From assembly GCA_022316685.1 (NCBI GenBank), contig JAKJHU010000030.1, forward strand, positions 10,788,360-10,852,359: DNA of 64,000 nt, written 5' to 3'. This document shows positions 7,763-20,867 of this stretch, in pieces (position 1 is the first letter of the stretch; each line of letters opens with the position of its first letter). The notes under the pieces were generated by a model. That model was not told the DNA's origin and ran no database searches. It worked only from the letters and a program-made list of their open reading frames with translations. Position numbers and translations under genes: made by a program. The stretch comes from Progne subis subis. Lineage: Eukaryota > Chordata > Aves > Passeriformes > Hirundinidae.

Positions 7763-10339
7763 CCTCCCAGTGTACGTAGAGTGCTACATAGTGGACCCAA
7801 TTTCTACAACATTATCTCTTTAAGTCAGAATAAAAGAGAGGAAATTAAATACATGTTAACTATAAGAGTAAGTTCTTACCCAGTTTTTATTAGATCTTGG
7901 GATTTTGAAACCAGAATTTCTTGTGAAATAGAGGTGAGGCCAGGAAGTTAATGGGAAATACAAACAACAGTCTGGGCTTTTTACTCACAAGCAGAACCTA
8001 TATAATAAAGTAACAGTCACTGACCTGAATGCACATAGAAAAAACACACAGGAATTGACTTTCTCTATGGGGTCCATGGTAAAAGAGAGGAGCAACATAC
8101 AGAAAAAGCTAAATCCCTAACTAAGAATATGTGAATTAGAGACTAAAATGAATGAGTTGAACTGAACTGACCAACAGTTGCTGAAAATCCAACCCGTTCC
8201 AACCTCTCATGAACTGTTATAGAGTCCATACCTTCCAGTAGACATTTCTATTTTCTTTAAAAGTTAATATATTAATACATAATATTCAAAAAATCATAAA
8301 CATAAATGTATTGCTAATTTATAGTGAATATTTTTATAAGGTATATTACTATATGACACATTCTATATATAATATGTTTCATATATTACTTTATTATTTT
8401 TCAACAATATTTATTGTATTTGCATAATACACATTTTCAGGCTTGTAGATTTTAATGTAGTGTTTTGCTTATAATTTATGTGAGATATGGCAGTAAAATT
8501 GCTCTAATGATCAATAAACTTGTTTAAACCTCCAGTACTGACTGTGCTGTGGCAGCTCCCCTGCTTTCCAGCTGGTGGAAATCTCAGTTGGCAGTATCCT
8601 TCCTGGTTCAGTGTGTACTTTCTCTTTGGGTGTGTATTGCCAAGATTGGTGCTGGCATTTGGGTTTTCTCTGCTTAGTGCAGGACGGAAATGAGATTAAT
8701 AGATATTTCATAGAGGGTTGAAATGTCATGCTACAGGTGGATTTTACTGCAAGAAAAAGTAGCCCAGCAATCAGAAATGAATCAAAATAAACCAGCTTGA
8801 CTTGAAGGTTCCAAGTTTAGTTTTATAAGATATTTAATCCCATATTTTCTTTATTTTTGTCATGTTTATTTGGGTTTTATGTAGAAATTTTTCTTGATTG
8901 ATGTGATAAACTCAGAATATATTTTTTTAGGATTTCTATCCAAAATTTTAAAAGAAGGAAGGAAAAAAGGAATGTAGAAATAAGAAAAAATATAAAAAAG
9001 GAATGGAAAGACAAAAAGAAAGCAAGTATATTTAATGGTGCTGCTGTTTGGGGGAACATCTATGACATTTACTGTGAAAACTACAATTGGGTATGTTACA
9101 TGCTATAAAGCCATGTAAAACACTATGTCCTACTGTAAGTTTAATTTCTGAAGTACTTTGTCTTATCTGACATTGGTCAGAAAGCTGGAAGTCTGGTTAC
9201 AACTCATGTTCTGAAGTTTTCAGATTGATGACGGACCACAAAGCACAAAAGATTTTGATTTCTTCTGGATCTGTTTGTTGTGTCTTTGCTTGTTTCCTTG
9301 AAAAAAAATCAAACAGCCCCTCCCCTGAACATACTAGCATAGTAATTGATTTTTTTTTTTTCCCATGTTTTTTCTCCTCTTATAGTCACTCACATTCAGG
9401 ATCTCCCCAGTCTCTCCTAATCAAATCTCTGTGAAAACCAAGACTAAGAAAAGAAATTGCTTAGAAATTAATTGCAAGTACCAGAAAGCAATGGAATATG
9501 CCTGACAAGTTTTACCTTTAATTTCTTTAATATATGTAATATTTTTCTTTTTACCCTTCTGTTTCCTCTCTGATAAGGAATTACACATTGCCTCCACTCT
9601 ATCTACAAGGTCAAGAGAGCAGTAGCAATGAACCAGTGACAGGCTGAAGGTTTGAGCTACTAAATTCATGGAAAAGCTGAGTCCTCCCACAGCACAGAGA
9701 GAAGCAGTAATGCGGTACAGGTTAGGGTAGTGAATTATTTTATGAAGCCCATGAAATTTAGCTTAAGGTTTCAGGGAAACGGATTTTCCAGGAAAGGAAA
9801 TACAAAACCATAAAAGCAAATAATAATCAAAGTCACTGTTTAAATAATTTCTCCCATGCACAAAACTCTTTGTAATATATGTTGTATCTGTGGATATACA
9901 GGAACTTTTTTGAAAGTTAGTGGCAGATGTTTTCAGATGTTCTGAAAAACTTAGTCATTTTTTGTTCCTAATAAGTAATAGTCAGTGCCTGCACAGATCA
10001 TCAGCTAAAACATGACGGAGTCTGAAGCCAAGGTCACAAAAAGAACAGTATTTATGTTTGGGGACTTTGGGGTCATTGTTTCCTTACCCCAACAGCTCAG
10101 CAATCACAGGCTGGAGGCAATAAACACCAGGAGATTCTGGCTCACCCCCATGTTCTGCCATCACAGTGTCTTAAATAACATGGCTAAACTACTCAGATGC
10201 CTTCAGTCTTACTGCCAATTCTTCAGTGTTCAAAATATTATTGAAGCCATTCTAGTGCAAGTGTAAAGTAATAGATGAAAGTCCTTTTAGTCAACATTTT
10301 TGCTCTGTGTATTGGATGTTCATGTTCAGGTTTTGACTG
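7121..10339. other. AT-rich intergenic DNA, no gene seen
   Basis: The interval contains a 28-base T run (7735-7762) and an AT-rich core around 8260-8480 but nothing I can assign. Open frames are short and show no family features. I searched for CR1, LTR ends and exon-like splice pairs and found none worth reporting. Confidence 0.55.
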
Positions 10340-10745
10340 TGTTGAGGGTTTACTGATCTCTCTGAGAGGCCAGGAGCTGCCCTATGCCAGACACAGGGTC
10401 AAGACTCAGCCCACCAGCCATGCTGGTGGTTCATCAAATGATAACACATTTAAGAAACCAAACACCAGAGAACAGAGAGGAAATGAAGTGTTAGACAGAA
10501 CAGTGAAAACCAATGTCAGGGAAGAAGAAGAAAGAGGTGTCCAGGCACCAAAGCAGAGGTGGCCCTGTGAAGCAGGTTGATACAACAGGAACTGCATCTG
10601 GTGAAGACACACTCCAGAACATCTTTATCCAGAAGGACTTGGGAAAGACTCACATTGCAACAAGAAATAGTGTGAAGAAGGAGCAGCAGAGGGGAACAGT
10701 TATGAACCAACTGTATCCCCGTACCTTCTGTATTGCTTGAGCTAT
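10340..10745 (+). repeat. Degraded LTR-like repeat, distant relative of the repeat at 1-845
   Basis: Blocks in the same order as in 1-845 can be aligned by eye: an AGGAGCTGCC / GACACAG segment, an ACATTTAAGAA segment, a GTCAGGGAAGAAG segment, AGAGGTGTCCAGGCACC and a later CCTG-rich part. The copy is heavily mutated. The overlapping open frames (for example 10275-10580 and 10513-10740) are chance products of this purine-rich repeat. Confidence 0.4.
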
Positions 10746-13247
10746 AGGAAGGACACAGATGAGTTGTGAATGAAAAAGTGATGTGAAGACTAATAAAAAA
10801 GTGAAGGCAGGGCTAAGGTCTTGTTTTAATTTGTCTCTATTTTTCACCATATATGTCTATTTTAATTGACAATTAATCACCTAACTCCCCTAAATTGTCT
10901 GTTTTGCCAATGATAGCAATTTCTTACCAATCTACCTGTCTTTATCTTGAAACTCACAATCTTTTAATTCTTGTTTTCTCCCCTTGTGCTCTCGAGAAGG
11001 ATGAGTGAGAGATCAGCTGGGTGGGCATTTGGTAGCTGGTGCACCTTGTAAGCAAGACTTTAAAAAGTTCTGACAAATATGACTTTTATATATATATCAT
11101 TGAAAGCTAAATGCTCATCACAAAATTTTCAGGATTCACATTAAATGTTCCACATTTGCGAAACTCCAGGGAGGAGTGGAAACACATTTTTACGAGAAAC
11201 TATCTGTATTCTGTTGACGTTCAGCTATTAATTATTTGTAGATGGCCAAGAAGAGGCATCAGGATTCTTTATTTTAATGGGGATCCAGATTTTTTATCCC
11301 AGCCCTATTATTCAGTGTCTTGAATTGTGACTTTGACTCTTTCCAGATTTGTGATTGGGTATTTAGAATATTTAGAATATTTTTGTTCTTAGTTTTGTGA
11401 TAAACTTTTCTATAGGCGTGGGACATATCACATTACTGAGGACCATGAAACATGTGATGTCTTTAAAAATTAATTTTCATTGCAAAACTCATATCCCTGT
11501 ACACTAGTAAGAACTAGCAGGACAAGTATCTAAACAATGAGAAGTGAAAATTCAATAATAGAAATTGTTTTCACTGTCATTTGAGTTTATTTGACCCTTC
11601 CCATGATGCCTTTCTCTCTTTTTTACCAAAAAGTAGAGAAGTTCGGAGGTACAGCAATATCCCTGACCTTCTACCAATATGCTATTTATGAGTATTGGCT
11701 TCCATTTCAAGCCTCCAGCATTTTTTCCTATGCCATGAATCTGAAAATAGACAATGGAAACTAGTAGAGCTACTAGTAGAGCTACAAATTACTTCACACA
11801 TGAGGGCATTTACTGTGGGACAGCATTTTGGTTCTTCATTATACATATCCATGCTATATTTTCTAAGTATTCTCCAAATTTGGGTTACTTCCACTTGATT
11901 CTGTCATTTTTGTTAATGGAGTTTTGTCATTGTCTTCAAATTTGGCTAAATACATATGGTACAGTAGGCATTTATAAAATGCTCAAGTGAAAAAAAGTGG
12001 TTACTATATATATATAATTAATGTGCCTTGTTTTTAATTAGCTATTCCATCAAGAAAAATGTTGACACATGTGTGCCTTCATATAGCACATTTATACAAA
12101 TGTGTGTAAAGAAAAATATCCAGAACAGTCTGTCTATTAGATCTTTCAATATGAACTGTTCTGTATTTTGTGGAATACACTGCTCCTATTAGTAATTTTG
12201 ATAGATTAATTTCATTTGCAACTTTTTTCAAAAGTATTTTCCTTGTTGGAATATCTATCTAAATAGAAAGTATTTAATTTATTCTTACTCTTACTATTAC
12301 TCTATTTGCATCCTAAATTTTCTAGTACTGCAAAATACACAGCAGCATATGTTTACATTTGAATAGCAAGTCACTCAAAAGATCTCTTTCATTGCCCCTA
12401 ATTGTTACACTAATAATAATTAATTCACTAGTATGATAGCACACGATGTTGCTACCAAAAAAAAAAAAAAAAAAAAAGTTATCAAATACCAAGTTTTTAG
12501 TGGTCCTCTGGCAAAATCTGTTTTAAATGGAAGACAAATGATAAATTAAAAAAAAAAAAAAAAAAAAAAAGAGAGATGTCATAGCTACAGAAAATTGTAG
12601 ATGTCATGTATCACTTTCAGAAGTGATTGGATTAGTTTGATCTTTTAGCTCTGCAGCTGAAATATCCTTTAAATGAACTTTGACTGATGAAAGTTAACTT
12701 TGTTTAAGTTTTGGCAATACAGGACTAAGACAGTACTGCTGATAAAAAGAAGTAAGCAGGAAGCAGTTCAGCTATATCCCTTCTAAGTAATTTTTAAAAG
12801 ATAAGGTTCTTGTGTAATCTGTAAAGTGCACATTTTGTTAGTTAATTTGGTTTAAATAACTGAAAAATTTCCCAAGGGCTCATACCTTTGCGTAAATTAA
12901 ATATAGCAAATCTTCTAGTTAAGGAATATACTTCAAAGCCTGGTTTGGACAGTATTGGTATTAAAAAAAAAGATGAGGAGTAAAAGCTTATTCAGCCTGC
13001 AGTCACATTTCTATACCATACATGTCTGCAAAGTCTTATAAAATTCTTTTACAAGGCCATCAAATTTAATCAGCTAGTCAGTTTTTATCCAAAGTCTTGC
13101 ACTCCCTACATCTTAAACCTCTCATACTAATACAAAACAGGCACTAGCTGTTTCCATTTTTTAAATCTTATTTTGATCACGTAAAGTAAAGCAAAAGATT
13201 GTCTTAAGCTAGGCTGGTTTCCTTTCTTGTCATAAAAGCAACCATTT
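10746..13247. other. AT-rich intergenic DNA with two long A runs
   Basis: Poly(A) stretches lie at about 12456-12478 and 12549-12570, neither preceded by a polyadenylation signal. No gene or known element is visible otherwise. Confidence 0.55.
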
Positions 13248-13253
13248 CCCTCC
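13248..13253. repeat. Target-site duplication of solo LTR, left copy
   Basis: CCCTCC, repeated exactly at 13607-13612. Confidence 0.8.
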
Positions 13254-13606
13254 TGTAGAATTTCCCCACCATGAGACTAGATGACTGCCGATGGCAAAAG
13301 TGAAAGAGTCTGCTCTCTGGCACCAGGTGGGATTTTACAGCTTTTATTCTCAAGTCCCACCTGCTTTGCTGAAGAACTTTCCCGATGACTCCCTGATGCC
13401 AGAGAGCCCTGGCCCCTCCCCAGTCGTGGCTTTTTCCCCAGAGGGCAGGGCCCAGAGGCAGGGCCCAGAGGCACCACCCAATAAGGGAGAAGCGGGAGGG
13501 GAACGGAGTAAAGTTACATTTCAGTGTGGGGGATGGGCAAGGACAGATATATAGAAAAAACATTACAAATCCAATGAAATATAAACCCAATTAATGCATT
13601 ACAACA
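13254..13606 (-). mobile_element. Solo LTR, same family as the 3.7-7.1 kb provirus, inverted
   Basis: Read on the minus strand it starts TGTTGTAATGCATTAATT and ends in CTACA, and it aligns along its length with the two proviral LTRs, including the GGCCCTG, GGGGAAAAAGC and GAATAAAAGCTG blocks. AATAAA is inverted at 13343-13348. The flanks carry the identical 6-bp duplication CCCTCC. No internal sequence is attached, so it arose by LTR-LTR recombination after insertion. It carries a short local duplication (CAGGGCCCAGAGG twice, near 13446-13471). Open frames across it on both strands are LTR shadows. Confidence 0.93.
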
Positions 13607-13612
13607 CCCTCC
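13607..13612. repeat. Target-site duplication of solo LTR, right copy
   Basis: CCCTCC, identical to 13248-13253. Confidence 0.8.
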
Positions 13613-13929
13613 AATCTTCCTCTTCTTCACAGCTCTGTCAGAGCAACACATTGAGACTACAGGAACGTGTGGAAAGGCGCACATGGCTTAGTGCTTCAAT
13701 GGCGGGATACAGGCTCTCTAGAAGGAAACACTTGGGAACATGAGAAGAGGGGTTTGTCCTTTATGTGAAACAACTGGATTACATGAAGGTCTGTCTCTAT
13801 AATTTGCCCAGGAACTGGTCAAGAACTTATGGCTAAAGGCTAGCAGGCAGCCCGGCACTGCTGCTTTTGTAGTCAGAATCCAATATAAACCTCCTGATCA
13901 GGAAGTAGATATAGCCTTACATCCACAGG
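13613..13929. other. Unassigned DNA between solo LTR and CR1
   Basis: The GC content is moderate. It may be the more decayed 5' part of the CR1 copy that follows, but I cannot align it with confidence. Confidence 0.4.
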
Positions 13930-14890
13930 CCCTGCTTCTTATATGGGTTTTCAAACACCCTAATATATGCTAGACAGACATACAGCAGGACTCAGGTAAT
14001 TTGAAAGATTTTTATGATGTATTGAAGACAACTTTCTGTTCCAGGTTACTGAAGATCCAGCAAGGAAAGGTGCTCTGCTGGATCTGACACATGAACAAGA
14101 AAGAATTGTTCAAGGATGTGAAAGTCAGGGTAGCCCTTGGCTATAGCAGCCAGGAGATAGTGTTCTGAATCCTAAGAGGAGATAGTTTAAGCTTAATCCT
14201 TGAAACATAAAGAACAAGAAGATGGTCCAGAGTAGTCAGTATGAATATGTGAAGGAAAAATTGTATTTCAACAACCTCAGTGAGGTGATGGCTTGATAGG
14301 GGAAAAATGTTCATGCTATTTAACCTCAACTTAGCAAAACTTTCATCATTATTTCTAATAAACTTCTCATAGAGAAGCTATCAAAGATAAGGAGACAGTG
14401 AGGTGAATTGAAAACCCACAGAAAAGCCAGGTCTGGAGAGTTATGGTGAATTGTGAAGGCTTCAGTTGGAGTCCTGTCACTGGTGGTATACCCCAGGGGT
14501 CAATACTGGGACCAGAACTGTTGCAGCTTTTCATTAGACATGGAGGAGGAGATGGAGTGCCCCCTCAGCAGTTTCAAAAATACAGAACAGAGGGAACTGG
14601 CTGGTACACCAGGTTGTTGTTTTGCCATAATAGAGCAGCAACCTGCTTGTTAGATTTCATTAACAGAGCTAGATGAATCACATAAAGTTCAGCAAGGGGA
14701 AATGCAAAGGTCTGCACATGAGGAGAAATAACCACAGACCCCTGTACACACCGAATAGATTACAGCCACTGGGTGCAGAATTTTGGGACAGTCCTTTTTA
14801 GGGGAAAATAGTAAAACGCTCACCTCTAACGCAGCATAACTGCCTCGCTCAGTCATTCTCCTTGGCTCTAAGGTAGCAAACATCTTCCAA
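13930..14890 (+). mobile_element. CR1 LINE fragment, 5'-truncated, endonuclease to reverse transcriptase
   Basis: The stretch follows the order of CR1 ORF2. First comes the end of the endonuclease region (TTTTCAAACACCCTAATAT, then GGATGTGAAAGTCAGGGTAGCC). Next is a shortened middle around 14190-14320. Then comes the reverse transcriptase block at 14440-14520, whose translation shows GGIPQGSILGP, matching the conserved PQGSxLGP motif. It ends in the block around AGCAAGGGGAAATGCAAAG (14692-14710). Frames are broken throughout and the 3' end with its short tandem tail is missing. CR1 is the dominant LINE of birds, so this also supports the host assignment. Confidence 0.85.
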
Positions 14891-16546
14891 GCATTGTGGG
14901 CACTGGTGCAACGTAAGTCAAAAAAATAAAAAAAATAAGAAAGATACTGCCATGCCCAAAATGGTTCATGCCAAACTTAGTAGATACACTAGGCAAAAAT
15001 AGCAGATCATCCCAGCATCACTATGTAAAATTTGAAACCGACATCATTCCATTTAGATCAGTGTTATACTCTCTGATATCTAATTGTTACACATATTTTA
15101 AACACAACACCAAAAGGAAAATTGGACATGATAATAGTTTTCCACATTCTTAGTCAGGAGGAGAAGAGAAGGAACCAGCTGCAGAGTTTCTGGAGGTAAA
15201 AGAACTTATGGAATTCCTTTCTTCCTCCTTTCTGTGTCATATAAGGCTGCTACTTAAGGCAGCTGTATCTTTCCCACATGCTGTATTGGCAAAAAGATGT
15301 AGGAAGCTAGTGACAGTGAGAGATGACAACAAATTGTATTAAGCTTGCAGGCAGGCTGCAGAACTGAGCTCAGAGGTGCCACACACATTTTTTTGAGCAC
15401 TACCATTCTAATAGCTGATTTGATTGAACCTCATCAAATTACATCCCATTCTTGTAAAGAATGCAATCTTTAGCTAATTATTCAAGGAAGTCCATACTAA
15501 GCAGTCAGGCCACCAAAGGAGAGAGTCTGGGCTGGAAAAGACAATCAGTTTCAGCACCTGTGCAATACAAGCACCCATTCATTTTTATTTCAGAAATTTT
15601 AAATTATTAGCTGCTCAAGGATGCAGAGATGGAAAGAACAAGCTAAGAAAAAAAGAAGAAAGTAAGGAAAAAATAGGTGTACTAGAATAGTGAAATTAGA
15701 ATGTATTGTCTGTTAGACAGTGAAACATAGGAAATCCAGCAAATAAACTTATACAACAGCTGTGCCTAATCTTAGCATTTCTGCTGCCATCTAGATTAAA
15801 TTTAAAACTACATGTTATTGCATACTAAAGCATTTCCACCCATACTTTAAAAATATGTAAATCTGAAGGTGATGTCTCACTCATATCATGCAATAATGTG
15901 TGGTCTGGAGGCAGAGGATGAAATTTAAAGGTTTTGTGTTCTCAAAAGGAATTTTAAATGAAACCTGAATACTATGTGAGTCAGCCGTAAAGAGGATTTA
16001 TTCCTATATCTGTCAGTTCATTTGGTCCTATTTTGCAGCCAAGCAAAAGTATTCCCAGAGTACCTATTTTAAAACAAGCATCCAATTTTTTACTTAAAAG
16101 GAATGCTTAATGACTGTTTTGGATATCTCTGCTCCTTTATAATCATACAGCACTATTTACCACAGCTCTAGGAACCAAATACTTACTAGTTGATAACATC
16201 ACTTGGGCCAGTAATGGTTTGGGAAAAGCATTTTCATACCCAAGCAAACTGTGGCAATCACATATTTATGTTACTATTTTTTTATGTTGCCAGCTAATTT
16301 CAGCTTCCATTAAATATTTCTTAGAGGTATGTGGGACTGAAAAATTGCTATTGTTGTCAAAATAATTTCTTTTAACATATTTAGAGATAATCCTTGATTA
16401 TTTAATATTAAATTTTATCTCCTGTGTTATGCTTACTTGGTTGCCAAATGCAGTAAGAACATATTTTTTCTCCTGTGAGAAGCATAACTCTATGAAGAAA
16501 ATAGTGTAAAACCTCCAGCATCATGCTGTCACTTTAGATTCATAGG
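14891..16546. other. AT-rich intergenic DNA, no gene seen
   Basis: No known repeat, exon-like segment or RNA gene could be recognised. Confidence 0.5.
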
Positions 16547-16690
16547 GAAAAGAAAAGAAAAGAAAAGAAAAGAAAAGAAAAGAAAAGAAAAGAAAAGAAA
16601 AGAAAAGAAAAGAAAAGAAAAGAAAAGAAAAGAAAAGAAAAGAAAAGAAAAGAAAAGAAAAGAAAAGAAAAGAAAAGAAAAGAAAAGAAA
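16547..16690 (+). repeat. (AAAAG)n microsatellite, about 29 units
   Basis: A 144-bp almost perfect pentamer run. The three overlapping minus-strand open frames with a repeated FLFFS pattern arise only because the 5-bp unit avoids stop codons; they are not genes. Confidence 0.97.
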
Positions 16691-16795
16691 AAACAAAACA
16701 AAAAAACAAAAAACAAAAAAACAAACAAAAAAAACCAAACCAAACCAAACCAAACCAAACCAAAACAAAAACAAACAAACAAAAAAAAACCACCA
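16691..16795 (+). repeat. A/C-rich simple repeat joined to the AAAAG run
   Basis: AAAAC, AAAC and six CCAAA/CAAAC pentamers (16733-16765) follow directly. On the minus strand this reads as a T/G tract of the same kind seen at 26.7, 35.4 and 52.6 kb. Confidence 0.9.
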
Positions 16796-19700
16796 CCTGA
16801 CTATGATATGAAAATTCTTTGGGAGGTGTTAAGGGCGGCAAAACTGGACGATGTTAGACTCTGGTGTGGTCTAATGCAGTTCCTATTTTTCTTTCTTTTC
16901 TCTGACAGAGAATTGGTCCAAAATCTTTCTAAGCTCATCTTTACAGCAGCCTGGTCAGTATCCTGGTTCAACCAAAGTAGACAACAATAATATAACTCCA
17001 AATTGAAGTAATCTTCAGAAGTGGAAGAAAGTCATAATTTAAACCCATTTTCTGTTGAACATAAAACAAGGCTTCAAATGTTTCATGTTGGGCCCTAAGA
17101 ACCCAGCTGCAATTTGATTCTATTCACGTCTGTGGGGTGACCACTTAACACATTCTAGGACTTATGTTGACCCACTCAGTAATATATTCTGCCAGAAAAA
17201 TAATGTCTCCTCAACTCTCTCAAACAGAGATTATTCAATGTACCTTACAGGGAGATACTTGATAAATAATTTAAGAAAATATGTTTTCCAGCCTATATAG
17301 TTTTACCCCATCTAATAGCAAGTCTTAGGCTTTTTTTCAATAGAAGACTGAGACTGTCAGACAAATATTGGTGAGAACTTTAATGTGGTCTTGCATACTG
17401 GGTTTTTTGGGTTTTTTTCCTAATTTTCTTTCCAGTAAAGAATGGGTAGGGAATGGGAGTTAAATTTTGACATTTTCTTCCATAGCTTAGGTGGCCAAAT
17501 AGCTAGTAAAAGCTTATAAAAATGTAGTAGTATTCAGGTTATAATGATTCAAACTTATGTTTGATTATCCTGTCTTTCCATCTTTTGCAGAAAGCATTGT
17601 CAGCTAAATCAGGAAATTTTCTTTGATAGGTGGACTTAAATATCAGATTGTGATGAGTTTGAAGTGTAATTGTTGTGGAAAGAACTTGATGGTCATTCTT
17701 TGAAATTTCCAATTTCTTCACAGGGAATTGTGTGCCCGTAATATTGGAGACTGATAAAAGTGTTAATGGTGCAAATATTCATCTCTCTAGATATTCAGAA
17801 CCTATGAAAATATGAACTCTAGTTTTGCCCTATTAGAAATGAAGAATTTGTCACCTGTGTACTCAATGGGTCAAAATATCTCTAAGATTTTGCTGCACTC
17901 TGGAAGCTTTCAGATAGCTTTACATATCTTCAATCTTTGTTAATTCCTCAGAAGTATTTCTGAGACAATTTCCTTTGCTGTTGACCTCTGTATGTGTGAC
18001 ACAGGCACATGCCAGGATATCAAATTTCTCTGCTAAACCAAAGAATTATATATGGCACTATTTTTCCAAGTTTGATTAGCAGTAATTTCTACAGAATTAG
18101 GACAACAGTAATGCATCTGTAAGATGCCTTTTCTCTTATTCACATTGTCTTCTCTTGTTCTTTTAATTGAAATAGATGGCTTGGTATCTAAAGGACAGTC
18201 TTCTGATTCTGCAGGTTCTGCAGAACAATTTATTTTAAATAATAATTTCTTTTGCATCTGTCATATTATTATTTTCTCTTTTTATTTTGATTTCCAAATT
18301 AATCTTTCCTTGAAAAGAATTTAAAATCTGTTGAGGATTCTTAAAATTTCTAGATATATTTTCTTAAAACAAATATGGTTAAAAGTATGTATTTTCTCAT
18401 GATCCAGTTCCAGATATTTGGACAATAGAACAGATTACCAATGATTGGATTAAATGGAAGTCATTATATGTAAAATAGGAAAGTTGCTCCGTAATACAAT
18501 TAGAAATTAATAAAATTCAATATATGACAAAATAATTTCAGAGGCAATTGCTGAACTCTGAAAAAACCTTCACTTAAATATACATGTAATTATGTATTAT
18601 GTCTATGGCATAGTTAAAGAAATATCCATAAAAATATTTTCTTTCCTCATAGCTAATTCTAGAAAACCCCTTAGTAGGATTTTCCTCCATGTTATTTTCT
18701 CTAAGAGAATTTGATATTTTCCAAACATTCAGAAAAATAATCAGCTACTTAAATATCTTCAATAGTAATGTGTATAATGATTTTTTTTTTATAATGCATA
18801 AATGTTTTGAAGGATTACCTACTCTGAATATTACCTTTTGACTGTCTCTTGCAGCATCAGTGAGGAAAGAGAAAGAGCAATTTAGGATTTCCTAAGAATT
18901 CCACTTTATTTTCCAAAAGTAAATTGGTCTCTTCTGCATATTCTATAAATTAATAATGTCAAAGGGTTAATTTCCAAAGAAAATGTCACCTTTCACTTGT
19001 CTTTTTGATTGCAAGTAATTATACTTGCAAATAATTGTTGTTTTTTCTCAAGTACTTAGATGGCTAAATACCAGATTGGGCCCACCAAAGAAGTAATTAG
19101 ACAGACCCAAACGTACAATAAAATGAGCCCTCAATTAATTGTAGATTTGAAAATGCAAACACAGAAGTGGAAATTTAGCTACAATACAATTGCAAAGAAA
19201 AGAGAAAAAATGAAATCCTTACATGGCAAATCATATATTCCATTATATCTGTCTAACCACTATATATTTATTTAGACATTCCACTTTGCAACAAACAACT
19301 ACAAAGTCCTATCTTAAGATTCTTCCAGGAAAATAATTATGCTGCATCCTATACTAATAAAGCTTAAAACATAAATAGCCTTGGCACTCCCCTAGGACTG
19401 TACAAGATACTAGCCAAAAATAATTGCAATTTTCCCACAGAAGTTAGGTTCAGAAATTGCATGTGATGGTTTTCTTATCTTGTACCTGTGAAGGTACTGA
19501 CTTTTCCGCAGAGTAGTTGTGAAAAAGTTACCATTCAAAGTCAAGGATATTTTATTATTGATTTATATAATTACTAGACAAAGGGTAAGAAAGAGAAGTG
19601 TGAAAACTTCATTTGGGTCTGCCAAGCAGTTTTCTAACTGTAGAGGGATATTAAATCAACACCACATTTTGAGACTTTTAAGGGAGTACCTTACCTAGAA

Positions 19701-20807
19701 TCCTTACTCCTTCCATAGGGCTTATTTCTATAGTTTTCTTCCTTGATCTCCAAAGGTTTCTCCTGTATATCAACCACTTAATTCTCAGAGTCACCTACTA
19801 TACGAGCCAGCACATTAATGTGCCTTGCCAGTGTCTCAGATGTTTCTTCCTCTGTAATCACTTCTCAAGAAAGTGTTACAATTTCTCATTTCTGGAGACA
19901 AATGTCTCAGGCTGCTCTCTTACCTAATGATCACCATATGAGCAGACACTATTAACTTCTGTGAATATCATGCTTTAAGAAAACCATTATAAACGTCTTG
20001 TTTTATAGCATCCTGGTTACCACATTTACTTCCTAGTGACAGAATAATATTTCCCAGTGAAGTGAAATCATCAACAGTGGAAATATTCAAATGACAGAAA
20101 GCTGATCAGAAGAAAGATTTAAGACAGCAGTATCAAGCGGAGTGAAATATTTAGGAGCAGAAGTCACACTGACTTCCTATTGCTTATTTTTGAAAAACCT
20201 TCCTTACTCGCTCATGATTTTTTGGGGCTCACAGCTAATTTCTCTGATTTTTCCTCTGGCCATTTGCTGAGTTTGCTGTCCCTCTACATCCACTACTTTA
20301 TCTACCAGTTAAATACTCTGATGTGAAAACAGAAAGGAATTTTTTTAAAAAATGTCTTTCTATTAAAAAAACAATGATATATTAACTGTAACTTTTAGTG
20401 GCAGTATGTCAGTTTTAATGAAAATTTCACTAGAATAGTTCCCAGGTCTGGAGTCAGAAACAGGAGACAATTACTCATTACTCGAGAAGGACGCTGATGA
20501 TCGGTGCTAAGCTGAATGCATTCATATGGATGTGGGTGTTAGACTTCTGCCCTGGTTACCACTCGCAGCTCACAGCAGTCAGCGATTCCCCGTCCCACTG
20601 GCCATGAAGCAGCAAAGTCCTCTGGCTGCAGCACTGAATTCCCACCCCTCTCCCACTGTCCAGATGGGGATGCAGGTCCAATTTACTCCTCGCATCTCAG
20701 GACTTACTCCAGAACACACAGCTGCGTAACTCTCCACACTGCAGATGTGGACAACTCTGATAGAACCATTGCTTTTGAAGGAACTTTCAACTTGCTCTGT
20801 CCTATGC

Positions 20808-20867
<60 letters not shown>

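Noticed and set aside
10012..10266. 84-codon open frame with mixed composition
   Set aside because: No family resemblance, no splice or promoter context, and length within chance for this amount of sequence.
3739..13606. Solo LTR at 13.25 kb as the far end of a larger provirus with the 3.7-7.1 kb element
   Set aside because: It is inverted and has its own exact target duplication, so it is an independent insertion.
16521..16841. Minus-strand 80-106 codon open frames over the AAAAG array
   Set aside because: The frames exist only because a 5-bp unit without stops is repeated; the translation is a five-residue repeat.
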